NCBI GenBank assembly: GCA_015064805.1
Contig: SVRN01000010.1
Location: 1-62,208 of the forward strand
DNA: 62,208 bases
Source of the DNA: Oscillospiraceae bacterium
Lineage (GTDB): Bacteria > Bacillota > Clostridia > Oscillospirales > CAG-272
Reading direction: 5' to 3'
Below the pieces are notes generated by a model. That model was not told the DNA's origin. It searched no databases and saw only the letters and a program-made list of their open reading frames with translations. Shown here one piece after another: positions 25,218 to 35,200 of the stretch (positions are counted from its first letter, which is position 1; each line of letters opens with the position of its first letter). Made by a program: the position numbers and the translations under genes.

Positions 25218-26030
25218 ATGATAAAGCTTGGAGAAAAAATCAAATCGTTAAGAAAGCAGAAAAATATATCTCAAGAAATTCTTGCCGGTTATCTCGGCGT
25301 TTCATTTCAAGCCGTTTCGAAATGGGAAAACGGCAGCACCATGCCGGACGTCACGCTGATTCCCGCAATCGCATCCTTCTTCGGCGTTTCAACGGATGAG
25401 CTTTTCGATTTCAATTTGTTCGAAATGGAAAAGCAAGTAGATGAAATTTGCCATGAGGCATACAAGTGCCGTTTTTCCGACACGGCAAGGTCCGAGCAGA
25501 TTCTGCGCGAAGGGCTGCAAAGATTCCCCGGCAACGACATCATATTAAACAACCTGCTATACACGTTGGACTATACGACGCGCGCCGACGAGGTGATCAG
25601 CCTTTGCAAAACGCTGATCGAATCCACCAAGGATGATTCGGTCAAATACGACGCTTGCCGTATCCTGGCTTCCTGCTATAAGGAAAACGGGCAGATTGAT
25701 TTGATCAAGCCCGTGCTTGAAAAAATCCCCGAGGTCTATTTTTCAAAATTAGAGTTAATGGCCTCTCTTTTGGAGGGCGAGGAAAGCTATGAGGCGGCTC
25801 AAAAGCATAAAAACATATCGGCCGACGACTTGATCAGCATGCTGATCATCGCAGGAAAGCACTTGAAGAAAAACGGCGAACTTAAAAAAGCCAACGCGCA
25901 ATTCAGAATTGCACAAAAAATCATAGCCGCATTCGAAGAGGATTTCTTGGAAAGCAAGTTCTTTACGTCAACGGTATACGAAAGCTCAATGGAATATCGA
26001 GAGGAAATCGAGCAGCTGTTAAATGAGTAA
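25218..26030 (+). CDS. XRE-family regulator with a helical repeat C-terminus
   Basis: 270 aa. The N-terminal 65 residues are a HTH_3 domain (GEKIKSLRKQKNISQEILAG, FQAVSKWENGSTMPDV), ending FGVSTDELFDF. The rest is helical with TPR-like spacing (SEQILREGLQRFPGNDIILN, CRILASCYKENGQIDLI), a layout common in clostridial regulators that read cell state or a peptide. GGAGG lies 7 bases before the ATG. No target operator is evident, and the gene is a single unit. Confidence 0.87.
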   Translation: MIKLGEKIKSLRKQKNISQEILAGYLGVSFQAVSKWENGSTMPDVTLIPAIASFFGVSTDELFDFNLFEMEKQVDEICHEAYKCRFSDTARSEQILREGLQRFPGNDIILNNLLYTLDYTTRADEVISLCKTLIESTKDDSVKYDACRILASCYKENGQIDLIKPVLEKIPEVYFSKLELMASLLEGEESYEAAQKHKNISADDLISMLIIAGKHLKKNGELKKANAQFRIAQKIIAAFEEDFLESKFFTSTVYESSMEYREEIEQLLNE

Positions 26031-26035
26031 ACCTT

Positions 26036-26063
26036 GATGCCCCGCCCTGCGCGGGGCATTTTT
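26036..26063 (+). terminator. Terminator after the XRE/TPR gene
   Basis: Arms ATGCCCCGC and GCGGGGCAT, short loop, then TTTTT. Confidence 0.9.
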
Positions 26064-26074
26064 CCGTGATACGA

Positions 26075-26103
26075 TTGACACGCGTCAAAAAGAGTGCTAA
26101 AAT
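26075..26103 (+). promoter_or_regulatory. Sigma-A promoter of the GH28-like gene
   Basis: TTGACA, 17 bases, TAAAAT, 29 bases before the start codon. Confidence 0.83.
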
Positions 26104-26132
26104 AAAGCAAACCTCAAAAAAAGGAGGACCCC

Positions 26133-27926
26133 ATGACATATAGCGTACTTGATTTTGGCGCTCAAAATTCTTGTTGCATTGATTCAACGGATGCGTTCAA
26201 CCGTGCCATTGCCGCTTGCGCCAAGGCGGGCGGCGGATACGTTGACATACCCGCAGGACAATACGTCTGCGGCACGATCCGCCTGGAAAGCTACGTTTAT
26301 CTTCGCCTTCATCCGGGCAGTATCATTCTCGGTAGCGAGCATATAACGGATTACAGCGGCACCACGCGCGGCTGTGCCTGGACGAGTGCGCTGGAGTCGC
26401 TCGTTCAAAATAAAAACGTTAACTCATGCTGTGCCCTGATCGTTGCTGACCGAAAAACCCACTGCGGCATTGTCGGCCACGGTACCATCGACGGCCGCCG
26501 CAGTGCGACGCTGGGCTATACGGAGGAAAAGGGGCGCCCCTGTCTGGTCGTTTTTTCCGAATGTACTCACGCAACCATCCGCGACGTAACGATGACAAAT
26601 TCCGGCTTTTTCACCTTTTACGGTCTGAATTGCTCGGATATGCTGATCGACGGTGTGACCATCCGCACCGCCGATTGCGCCAACGGCGACGGTCTGGATT
26701 TTGACGGCGGCAAGCGCATCACCATCTCCAACTGCAACATCGACGCAGGTGACGACGCGATTGGCCTCAAGACCCTCACGCCAAGCGAGCCCTGCGAGGA
26801 TTTTACTATCACCAACTGCATTTTGAAGTCCAAGCATTGGGCGGCGGTCCGCATTGGTCCGGAATCGGCAGGCGATATGCGCAGGATCGTCGTCCGTGGC
26901 TGTTGCATGTACGACTCGGGCGACGGCTTCAAGCTACAGTTGACGCAGGACGCGGTCTACGAGGATTTTATTTTCTCCGATATCACCATGACCGACGTGC
27001 TTCGCCCCTTCTTCTTCACCCTGAACCGCTACAACATGAGCGCACACGTCAAAGAAATCCGCCCTCGCACGGGCATCTTCCGCCGTGTCAAGCTGTCCCA
27101 TATCACGGCAACTATGCGTCCCTCCTCCCATTTTGGTGATCTGACCATTCACGCGGGCAACTATATCTCTGCCCTGCCCGGAACGGTCATTGAGGACGTA
27201 ACACTGCAGGACGTCCACATCGTCGCCCCCGGCGGCGGAACGAAGGCTGAGGCCGATCGGACCGACGGACACGGGGATATGTACGATTTCTGGGGAATGT
27301 ATCCCGAGCATCTGCGCAACGTGGGGGATTATCCTTCCGCTGTGCTGTATCTGCGCAACGCCAAGCACGTCAAGCTGCGCGATTGCACCTTTGAGGTGGC
27401 AAGCCCAGATGCACGTGCCGCCATTGCAGCCGAATGCGTCGAGCATCTAGCGCTTTACGGCTGTGAGACGCGCGGATGCCAAGGACTGTTGCGTCATTAC
27501 CGTTGCTCTCCGCTGCAAACGGACGCTGACCAGCTTATCGGCTTTACCGCAGAGCAAGCAGAAGCATGGGAAGCATTCCGCGCACACTCGTTGCAGACAG
27601 ATGAAATCTTGCAAGATCTTGCCGAGCGCGTGCAGGCGATCATTCCGCTCTCCCCCGCCTCGCGCCACACGACGCTGGAATTTGAGGTGCCCGCAAGCCA
27701 AGAAGTCACGCATCTGCTGATTCCCAAATGCCGCGGCAACTTCTCACTCTTATGTAACGGACAGCCAATCGCCGCGCTCACCTTGCCCGCGCCCTATCAT
27801 ACCGACGCTCATCCGTTTGCCCTCGAGTTGTCCCCATATCTCATCTGCGAGCGAAATATCATATCCATCTGCCCGTTGGAGAACTTCGAGCTGATCTCGG
27901 ACATTCTCGTTGGCTCGCCACAATAA
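26133..27926 (+). CDS. Glycoside hydrolase family 28-like protein (polygalacturonase fold)
   Basis: 597-aa right-handed beta-helix protein, likely acting on galacturonan or rhamnogalacturonan oligomers. N-terminal pattern DFGAQNSCCIDSTDAFNRAI is the pectate-lyase-superfamily entry. The GH28 acid motifs read NGDGLDFD and GDDAIGLK, supplying catalytic Asp residues; the third motif position reads VRIGPES rather than GHG. A C-terminal domain of about 130 residues after the helix is not identified. No signal peptide, so it is intracellular and would work on imported oligosaccharides. AAGGAGG precedes the ATG. Confidence 0.85.
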   Translation: MTYSVLDFGAQNSCCIDSTDAFNRAIAACAKAGGGYVDIPAGQYVCGTIRLESYVYLRLHPGSIILGSEHITDYSGTTRGCAWTSALESLVQNKNVNSCCALIVADRKTHCGIVGHGTIDGRRSATLGYTEEKGRPCLVVFSECTHATIRDVTMTNSGFFTFYGLNCSDMLIDGVTIRTADCANGDGLDFDGGKRITISNCNIDAGDDAIGLKTLTPSEPCEDFTITNCILKSKHWAAVRIGPESAGDMRRIVVRGCCMYDSGDGFKLQLTQDAVYEDFIFSDITMTDVLRPFFFTLNRYNMSAHVKEIRPRTGIFRRVKLSHITATMRPSSHFGDLTIHAGNYISALPGTVIEDVTLQDVHIVAPGGGTKAEADRTDGHGDMYDFWGMYPEHLRNVGDYPSAVLYLRNAKHVKLRDCTFEVASPDARAAIAAECVEHLALYGCETRGCQGLLRHYRCSPLQTDADQLIGFTAEQAEAWEAFRAHSLQTDEILQDLAERVQAIIPLSPASRHTTLEFEVPASQEVTHLLIPKCRGNFSLLCNGQPIAALTLPAPYHTDAHPFALELSPYLICERNIISICPLENFELISDILVGSPQ

Positions 27927-27935
27927 GGCAAAAAC

Positions 27936-27973
27936 GTGCGCCGTATGCAACGATGCATACGGCGCACTTCTTT
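27936..27973. terminator. Terminator between the GH28-like gene and mgtE
   Basis: Arms GTGCGCCGTATGCA and TGCATACGGCGCAC, loop ACGA, then TTCTTTTT; also usable from the mgtE side. Confidence 0.93.
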
Positions 27974-29356
27974 TTATACACCCAAGGCGGCAGAAGCAAC
28001 CTCGAAATACAGCATCAGCGACAGCGCGTCAACGACCGTCGTGATAAACGGACTTGCCATGACGGCAGGATCCAGACCGATTCGTTTGGCAAGGATGGGC
28101 AACACCGTGCCGATCACCTTGGCCAGAATAACCGTCAGCACAAGCGAAATGCTGACAACGAGCGCAACCAGCATCTGAGAGAAATCCAATCGCAGATCGA
28201 TGAGCAGCACCTTGGCAAAGGTCGCAACGCCCATGACCACACCGCAGATCAGCGACACGCGGATCTCCTTGAACAATACCCGCCAGATGTCACGAAGCTC
28301 GATCTCGCCCAGCGAGAGCGAACGGATAACGGCGATGGACGACTGGCTTCCCGCATTACCGCCCGTACCCATCAGCATGGGCATAAAGGCCGTCAGGATG
28401 GTCCATGTGCCAAGCGCCTCCTCGTAGTGCGAGATGATCGCCCCCGTAAAGGTGGCCGAGATCATCAGAAGGAGCAGCCACGGAATGCGCTTTTTGAAGG
28501 TTTCAAACACCGAGGTTTTGAGATACGGCTTGTCGGTAGGGGTGATTGCCGCCATCATTTCGATGTCGGCCGTTGCCTCTTCCTGCAAGACGTCGATTGC
28601 GTCGTCGACCGTAACGATACCGACCAAACGCCGTTCCTTATCAACAACGGGCAGTACCAGCAAGTCATACTTGGAGATGGTCGCCGCAACCGATTCACGG
28701 TCGTCGTGCGTCGTGGCACAGACGATATTGGTGTCCATCATATCTTCAAGAACCTCGTCCGCCTTGGCAAACAGAAGATCCTGCAAGCGGATAACACCCT
28801 CCAGGTGTCTGCTGACGTCCGTCACGTAAGCAACGTAGACCGTCTCCTTGTCCACACCCGTGCGGCGAATGGTATCCACCGCCTGCGCACACGTCATGCT
28901 CTTGCGAAGCTCAATGAACTCGGTCGTCATAACGCTTCCCGCGCTATCCTCGGGATAGGAAAGCAGACGATTGATGGAAGCACGTGTTTCGGGCGTTGCG
29001 TTTTTTAAGATGCGCTTGACCACGTTGGAAGGCATTTCCTGCAGCATATCGACCGCGTCGTCCACGAACAGCTCGTCCAGCATCACGCGAACCTCTCGGT
29101 CGCTCATGGCCACGATCAGCGTCTCCTGAACGTCGCCGTCCAGCTCTGCAAAAATTTCAGCCGCCAGGTCCTTTTCCAATAATCGGAATACGGAGGGTTG
29201 CCGCTCCGGGGGAAGTTCATTGAAAAATTCCGCCACGTCAACGGGGTTCAGCTCGTCCACACGATGCATAAAATCCGAATATCGCTTGCTGTCAAGCATA
29301 TCCAGTAGCTCATCTGCATCAAAGGCCATCAATTCCTGCTCGTTTTCCATCGCCAT
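27974..29356 (-). CDS. mgtE: Magnesium transporter MgtE
   Basis: Mg2+-gated Mg2+ channel. Order of domains: N-domain (HRVDELNPVDVAEFFNELPP), two CBS domains (TCAQAVDTIRRTGV, LLVLPVVDKERRLVGIVTVDD), a plug helix and five C-terminal transmembrane helices with the pore signature MLMGTGGNAGSQSS. The start at 29356 follows GGAGGTG by 6 bases; a longer frame to 29413 has no such site. 460 aa. The 5' leader is too short for an Mg2+-sensing M-box. Confidence 0.96.
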   Translation of the reverse strand: MAMENEQELMAFDADELLDMLDSKRYSDFMHRVDELNPVDVAEFFNELPPERQPSVFRLLEKDLAAEIFAELDGDVQETLIVAMSDREVRVMLDELFVDDAVDMLQEMPSNVVKRILKNATPETRASINRLLSYPEDSAGSVMTTEFIELRKSMTCAQAVDTIRRTGVDKETVYVAYVTDVSRHLEGVIRLQDLLFAKADEVLEDMMDTNIVCATTHDDRESVAATISKYDLLVLPVVDKERRLVGIVTVDDAIDVLQEEATADIEMMAAITPTDKPYLKTSVFETFKKRIPWLLLLMISATFTGAIISHYEEALGTWTILTAFMPMLMGTGGNAGSQSSIAVIRSLSLGEIELRDIWRVLFKEIRVSLICGVVMGVATFAKVLLIDLRLDFSQMLVALVVSISLVLTVILAKVIGTVLPILAKRIGLDPAVMASPFITTVVDALSLMLYFEVASAALGV

Positions 29357-29416
29357 GGGAAGCACCTCCGTTTCTGTTCTGATCGTCCTCTCTCCAATGT
29401 CAGTCTTGAACACTTT

Positions 29417-29445
29417 ATTTTACCACTTTTGCGTTCGTCTGTCAA
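29417..29445 (-). promoter_or_regulatory. Sigma-A promoter of mgtE
   Basis: Minus strand TTGACA, 17 bases, TAAAAT. Confidence 0.85.
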
Positions 29446-29498
29446 TCATTTTTTGACCTGCCGCAAAGATTAGTATGACCGCTTGTCTTTCAAATATC

Positions 29499-29532
29499 AA
29501 AAGGCAGACCGTCACACTCGATCTGCCTTTTT
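29499..29532 (-). terminator. Terminator at the end of the surface-structure operon
   Basis: Minus strand arms AAAAAGGCAGA and TCTGCCTTTT around a 13-base loop, followed by GATATTT. It lies directly after the stop of the leucine-rich-repeat gene. Confidence 0.75.
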
Positions 29533-29535
29533 ACA

Positions 29536-31455
29536 TTATTCTTCTATTTCATATTCAATTTCAGGCACGTACCCGCGTTCCAGTCTGCGCTTGTTCCAGA
29601 TTGCCATGATCACACCGACGACCACAACACAAACCGCAATCACGGCCAGCATGATCCAGGTTACCTGCATCGCCCCCATGCCCCACGAGGATTCGCGTCC
29701 CGTGATGACGTAGTCAATCTTTTCCAAACGAATGATCGCGTTCTGCGTATCACTATCCTGCACCAACAGCTCGTCGGGATAAATCACGTCATCCGTTCTT
29801 TCGTTGGGCACGTTAACACCGATGACGTACTCGGTATCCTTGTCGACAGCGCCCAGATAGAAGTGGGCATTGCCGTCCTTATCCACGGCTACTGCTTGTA
29901 GGCGCGTCAGGGATTTATCGGCCTCCACCTGGTAGAGATACGCGTTGGATGCGCCTTCATTTTCGGGCAATGGAATTACGACCTCTGCGTTGATTTGTGC
30001 AGATTCTTTAAACGTCAGACCGAAGCAATCATCCGTCCCCAGCTGATCGCAATTCTCCTTGGTGGTATTACCGACCGTGTAGGAATAATCATAATTGCCG
30101 GACAGATTTTCCTGCTTGATGTCCTCAAGCTCCATACGGAACTCGGAGCCATTCTGGGTAACGACGGTCATTTTGACGTCGTCGCCAACCAGGCCTTCCA
30201 CAAGAGTCGTATCTACGTTTCCTTCCGTTTTAACGTAAAGTGTTACTCCTACGGTGTTAAACTCTGCGCCAACTTGGGTCGTTGTTTCGTCAACGTCTTT
30301 GATGGTGTCCATAATAACATCGACCACATCCTGCCAAACGTCCTTGTTTTCCACGGTAACAGTGATGTCAGTCTTAACAGATCCGCCGATAGCAAATCCT
30401 GGCATATAGGTATGTTGAACAACCGAAACGATCTGCATATTTTCGTTTTTAGAAACCGTCGTATTTTTTTGGGTAACCGTTCCGTTTTTGTTTTCTCTAT
30501 ATTGTCCGGAGGTTGTTGAAGCGGCGGGGATACCATCGCTGATATAGCCTGAAGACATGAACCAAGGAATGTCCTTGGCTATATCCGCCTGAATCTGTTC
30601 TTTTTTGTCTTTTTGACCGTCAAAATACACCGTAGTCAAGCCATCACATTGCGTAAAAGCGTAATTATTGACCTTGGAAATTGTTTCGGGCAATATGACA
30701 ACCGTCAGATTTTCACAGCCGTAGAACGTCCACTCAGGAAGCGATTTCAGCGCGGCAAAAATTTCCACAAGGATCAAATTTTTGCAATAGGCGAATACCG
30801 ATGCGCCTACGTTTTGCACATATTTGGGAAGAGTAACCGCCGTCAGCGATTCACAACGGTAAAACGCCTGCGCGCCGATGGTTTCCAAGCTATAGGGAAA
30901 GGTTATTCCATCCAATTTGTAGCAGTTATAAAAAGCAGCACGACCAATGGTAGAAAGGCGATTTCCCAACGTCAGAACTGTCAGTTCTTCACAGCCTGCA
31001 AACGCATAGGCGCCAATCTTGACAACCGAATCGGGAATACGAACCATTTTTATATTCGCACAACCGTAGAAAGCCAACGTACCAACGTTCGTCAGTCCAT
31101 CAGGCAAGGATACGTGACGGATCACCCGGCGCAACGGATACCACGGTGCCATGTCGGGCTCTTTGAAATTGGTCATTTCACCCTGCCCTGTAATGGTAAT
31201 GGTAGCATTTTCGTAGACCCAAGTCAAATTTTCACCACAGCTACCCGAGGTTGCCACGCGATCCCAGTCGATCTCGTCGGCGTATGGATCATACTCCGGC
31301 AAAATCTCAATATCACCGACATCGGGAGCCGTGTCGCTTTCATCCGCAAAGACACATGGCACCAATAGCGCCGCTAAAAGCGTCAGGATAAGCACGGCCG
31401 TCAAAGCCATAGACAGCAGCCGCGCTATATTCAGTTTTGCATTTTTTTGGCGCAT
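29536..31455 (-). CDS. BspA-type leucine-rich-repeat membrane protein
   Basis: 639 aa, last gene of the operon. Signal peptide (about 1-37), then seven to eight LRR_5/BspA repeats with the LxLPxxVxxIGxxAFxxC pattern (GTLAFYGCANIKMVRIPDS, GAYAFAGCEELTVLTLGNR), then a beta-rich segment of about 300 residues, one transmembrane helix and a short cytosolic tail RGYVPEIEYEIEE. So it shows a binding surface outside the cell and a small acidic tail inside. That tail resembles the tail of the FIVAR protein at 52147-55680 (PLVEYDID). AAGGAGG precedes the ATG; only 15 bases separate it from the Lgt-like gene. Confidence 0.9.
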   Translation of the reverse strand: MRQKNAKLNIARLLSMALTAVLILTLLAALLVPCVFADESDTAPDVGDIEILPEYDPYADEIDWDRVATSGSCGENLTWVYENATITITGQGEMTNFKEPDMAPWYPLRRVIRHVSLPDGLTNVGTLAFYGCANIKMVRIPDSVVKIGAYAFAGCEELTVLTLGNRLSTIGRAAFYNCYKLDGITFPYSLETIGAQAFYRCESLTAVTLPKYVQNVGASVFAYCKNLILVEIFAALKSLPEWTFYGCENLTVVILPETISKVNNYAFTQCDGLTTVYFDGQKDKKEQIQADIAKDIPWFMSSGYISDGIPAASTTSGQYRENKNGTVTQKNTTVSKNENMQIVSVVQHTYMPGFAIGGSVKTDITVTVENKDVWQDVVDVIMDTIKDVDETTTQVGAEFNTVGVTLYVKTEGNVDTTLVEGLVGDDVKMTVVTQNGSEFRMELEDIKQENLSGNYDYSYTVGNTTKENCDQLGTDDCFGLTFKESAQINAEVVIPLPENEGASNAYLYQVEADKSLTRLQAVAVDKDGNAHFYLGAVDKDTEYVIGVNVPNERTDDVIYPDELLVQDSDTQNAIIRLEKIDYVITGRESSWGMGAMQVTWIMLAVIAVCVVVVGVIMAIWNKRRLERGYVPEIEYEIEE

Positions 31456-31470
31456 AGGGCCTCCTTGAGA

Positions 31471-32196
31471 TTACGATTCTTTTTCTTTTTTCAATACTTT
31501 TTTGTTATGAACGATCAGCCAAACGAGGCCTACGACGAACATAAACAGGGCGTGCAAAGCAAGATTTGAAATTCCCCAGAACATCTTTTCATTGTTTCTC
31601 AAAAATTCAAATAAAAATCTTGTTGAGCCAAATAAGACAAGCATCAAAGGATACTCTCTTCCGTCCGGAATATAATTCCGCTTTTTTGCCCGATAAAACA
31701 AATAGATTACGATTGCAACCGCAGTCAATGCTTCAATTGGCTGAATTGGGAATCTGATCTCCTGATAAAACGCGTTATAAATGCCAAAGGAACAGGGATA
31801 TCCCGAGCAACAGCCAAAGAATATGCATCCAAAGTGGCTGACGCCGTGAACGAGCAGGGGAGCAAACGAAAGTAAAGCGAGCGTTTTCTTTCCATCCAGC
31901 TTCAAAAGCCGTGCCACCGGCATTCCAATGAGAGGCACGTAGATAAATATACGTACAATATTATTACCTCCCCACGTGCTGAATCCCGATTCCATCCAGA
32001 ACATCACGAACATCCAAAGGACAACCAAAGGATAGACGATGAAGACGGTCACCGCGGTTTTCCACAGCGGGAAGCCCAGCTTTTTACCATACCAAACAAG
32101 TCCAACCAATACCGAAACAAAGCCTAAGACAAAAAACAAATCATAGAAAAATTTGCCCAGCCCCGCTTCATAAATAGATCGAATAAGCTCATTCAT
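31471..32196 (-). CDS. Prolipoprotein diacylglyceryl transferase-like membrane protein
   Basis: 241 aa with about seven helices. The central GVSHFGCIFFGCCSGYP loop and the late STRFLFEFLRNNEKMFWGIS arginine block correspond to the two signature regions of Lgt, which loads diacylglycerol on the lipobox cysteine of lipoproteins. The usual GRxGNFxNGE motif is not kept, so activity and substrate may differ; clostridial Lgt paralogues with a CCxG loop are common. ATG at 32196 has GGAGG upstream. Its position inside a surface-protein operon suggests a dedicated role. Confidence 0.75.
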   Translation of the reverse strand: MNELIRSIYEAGLGKFFYDLFFVLGFVSVLVGLVWYGKKLGFPLWKTAVTVFIVYPLVVLWMFVMFWMESGFSTWGGNNIVRIFIYVPLIGMPVARLLKLDGKKTLALLSFAPLLVHGVSHFGCIFFGCCSGYPCSFGIYNAFYQEIRFPIQPIEALTAVAIVIYLFYRAKKRNYIPDGREYPLMLVLFGSTRFLFEFLRNNEKMFWGISNLALHALFMFVVGLVWLIVHNKKVLKKEKES

Positions 32197-32231
32197 ATAA
32201 AAGCCTCCAAGACAAATCAAAAGTCATGCTT

Positions 32232-32257
32232 CCATCCCCGATAAAAATCGGGGATGG
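32232..32257 (-). other. Strong intercistronic hairpin
   Basis: Arms CCATCCCCGAT and ATCGGGGATGG around a 4-base loop, between the 1522-aa protein gene and the Lgt-like gene. The minus-strand downstream sequence (GAAGCATGAC) lacks a T run, so it may be a 3'-end stabiliser or a weak terminator. Confidence 0.65.
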
Positions 32258-32264
32258 AAAACAG

Positions 32265-35200
32265 TTAGTTCGGGTTGTTAATAACGATCGTCACGGGAAC
32301 GGTAAATTCATTTACTCCGTCACTGAGGATAATACCCGTGGACGTCAGAGTACCGGCAGGAGTTTTCTTATCAGTACCCGTTTGGCTCTCCCAATGACCC
32401 ATGTATCGCTTACACGTACCGTCCGCGCTCCATGTGTACTTGTTCGTGCTCGTACCGTCGTCCTTCTGACTTTCTTCGTACAAATGCACCTTACCGTCGC
32501 TATTACTTGTGGTAAATTCCATTCTTGCCGAAGCCGCCTTACCGTAGCCGCTTAACGTAATCGTTACGTCTCCGGGAGTATAATTGTAATAGGTAATACC
32601 GCAATTCGTTTCCGTCGTTTCCTTATAATAAACCGTCGTTGATTTGCCGTCCGTGATCGTACTTGTGCCACCGCTCTTGCTTGCGTAGTTGGCGCTCGTA
32701 ATCGTCACTGTCGGAGCCACCGACGAAACCGTAAAGTTAGGCGTATTATTAGGCAACGTCGTACCACTGTACGTGTGCGATACACCACCCACCTTGAAGC
32801 CAAACTCAACCGTCCAAGAGCCCGCATACTGAATGATATACGGCGTTGCTTGAGCAAAAGTCGTACCGCTACCGGATAGTTTGATCTCAAAGTTCGCTTT
32901 ACTGTTGTCTACACCACTGTATCCGCCGTAAGTCAACGAATCGTTTTTGTACGTGTACTTCAACGTCACTTCGGAAACACCTTCAATTGCCATATTTTCA
33001 AAGTCAGCAATGGTAACGTTCAAGCCGGAAATGTTATAAGAATCCATAAAGGCTCCGGTCACCTTGCCGCTTTCATCCTTACCAAAGTCTTGACTCTGTC
33101 CGCTCGGGAAGGTAATCTTGACAGTTGCTACGACCTTCATCGTTACGTTAAGAGCTTGCGTCAATGGCTCAAATTCTTTACCGGAAGTATCCTTGCCCGG
33201 GACGACCTCACTGACAAGACCCTTGCTATCCGCAGTAATATCGGCAAAAATCCCATTTCCGGCAGCATCGTAGTAATTCCATACATTGATTTCCTTTAAT
33301 GTCCAGTTACCATCCTGCTTGCCGTGGACAGTCAAACCATTGGGGATAATGAAGGTGACGTTGGAAACCGTCTCCGTATCATCGTTGGGATCGTCGTACG
33401 CCGTTCCCTTAACCCAATATTCGTTTGTGCCATCGCTGATCTTAGCAAGAACGTCAGCCGTACTTACGTGCTTCATCTGCACGCTCATAGCCGCGCTACC
33501 GTCTGTAGCAAACACATAGGTCGCGTTGCCATTCGCATTCAGGAAGACCGGAGGATCAGGCGAAATCATGGTAAAGATGGGAGAAGTCAGGTCGTTGGTA
33601 ATAACATCTTTTCCCACCCATACTTCCAAAAATTCAAATATACCCGCACCGGCAGTAACTGCATCAAAGCTACCCGTATACTGTAACGAGTCTGCGGTCC
33701 AGTTAAGATCTGTTTCCATCTTCTTCGCAGAGTTTCCGCGCATATGATAAATCAGCTTGACATCTTCCAAACCGGGAAGCTTATTTCCTTCATCATCGAG
33801 AATGACCATCTGCATATGCAAACGATCCGTTCCGTTGGATTCCATTTCGGAAGGAAGGTACTTAAAGGACTGCGGACTTGTAGTGTAAACCATTACTCGC
33901 ATACCGAGCTTGGCTGAGACATACTTTCTCATGCTTTCGGGGATTTCCTGGTATTCACCATCCAACACTAAGTACTGCAACGAATATTCACCCGACATGG
34001 CAAAGGTTACCTTACCTCGCCACGTTGCAGTAGTAGAATCATAGGTAAACTGAACGTTTGCTACACTTCCGTCGCCCTCGCGAATAAATCGGCCGTGTAC
34101 CGTTTTTGGCATTTTGTTGACGTCATTCGAAGCAAAGTTCAACCACATATTCGTCGACACTGACGAGCTTGCGGTCATAAACGTTTCCGAATTGGTGGCG
34201 AGCCCCCAATCCAGCGAGGTCAGAGTAAAGCCCTCTATGGTAACCGTTTGAGGTGTATCGAGGTCATACTCGATACCATCCAAGCGAACACTGCGCAAAA
34301 CATAGTTTCCGGGAGCAGTAAACGCAAATTTTTTATCTTGAGGTTCTTTCCATGTGCCGGAAACAGCGTCATAAATAAAGTTGATCGTTTCTTCGCGCGA
34401 GCCCTGCGTATCGTTGATCTTTCGAATAAAGAACGCCGATACCGTGTCGGGTTGATCGCCTTCGACGGTAATCGTTACGTTGGGAATCATAGGGTTAGTT
34501 TCAGAAGACTCGTCATAATTAAAGGAATTCTTCCCCAACATTGCGCTGACCTTCAACTCCTGCACACGCAATTCTTCATTATCAACGCTATTCAGATTTA
34601 CCGAGCTCTCAAACTGAACGTTGAGCTGACCCTGAATACTGGCTGCAGAAAGCACCTGGCTGTTATCCAATTTGGTACCATCCAAATACAAAATAGCGGT
34701 AAGGCGTGTGGCCTTGTTTTTCTGTAAGGGCATGATCGCATAGCGCAGGTTTCCCTCGATATCTTCGCCCAAGTTGATACTGTCACTGGGATCCAAAACC
34801 ATGGGGACAATTACTTTACCCTCTTTGGCATAGAAATGCTCCGTATCCATAATTGCCGTCGCCACTTTTTTGCTTTCAGCATTGACAAAAGCGATCTTCA
34901 TAGCAGCAAGTAACTTTAAGCTCTTTGCCTGATCCTCAGGGGTATCGGCATAGAAAACGTAGCAGCTACCGCTGCCCTGCGTCGTGCTGTTGACGGACAA
35001 GCCGTAGCTACCGTCCCAAACACGGTTTTCGCCCTCATATCCGACGACGTACTCAACGTCTTCGTATTTTTGGCGGGGCTGTGTGTTTTCTGATAGACCA
35101 TAATCCTCAAATACAAATTCACCATGCGTATCAGCGTTATACCACGCATCGCCTTTTTGGTACAAATCATAGGTTTCCGTTTTCGAAACCGTCTCGTTGT

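Noticed and set aside
29357-29460. Mg2+ riboswitch (M-box) before mgtE
   Set aside because: The leader between promoter and start is only about 60 bases, far shorter than an M-box.
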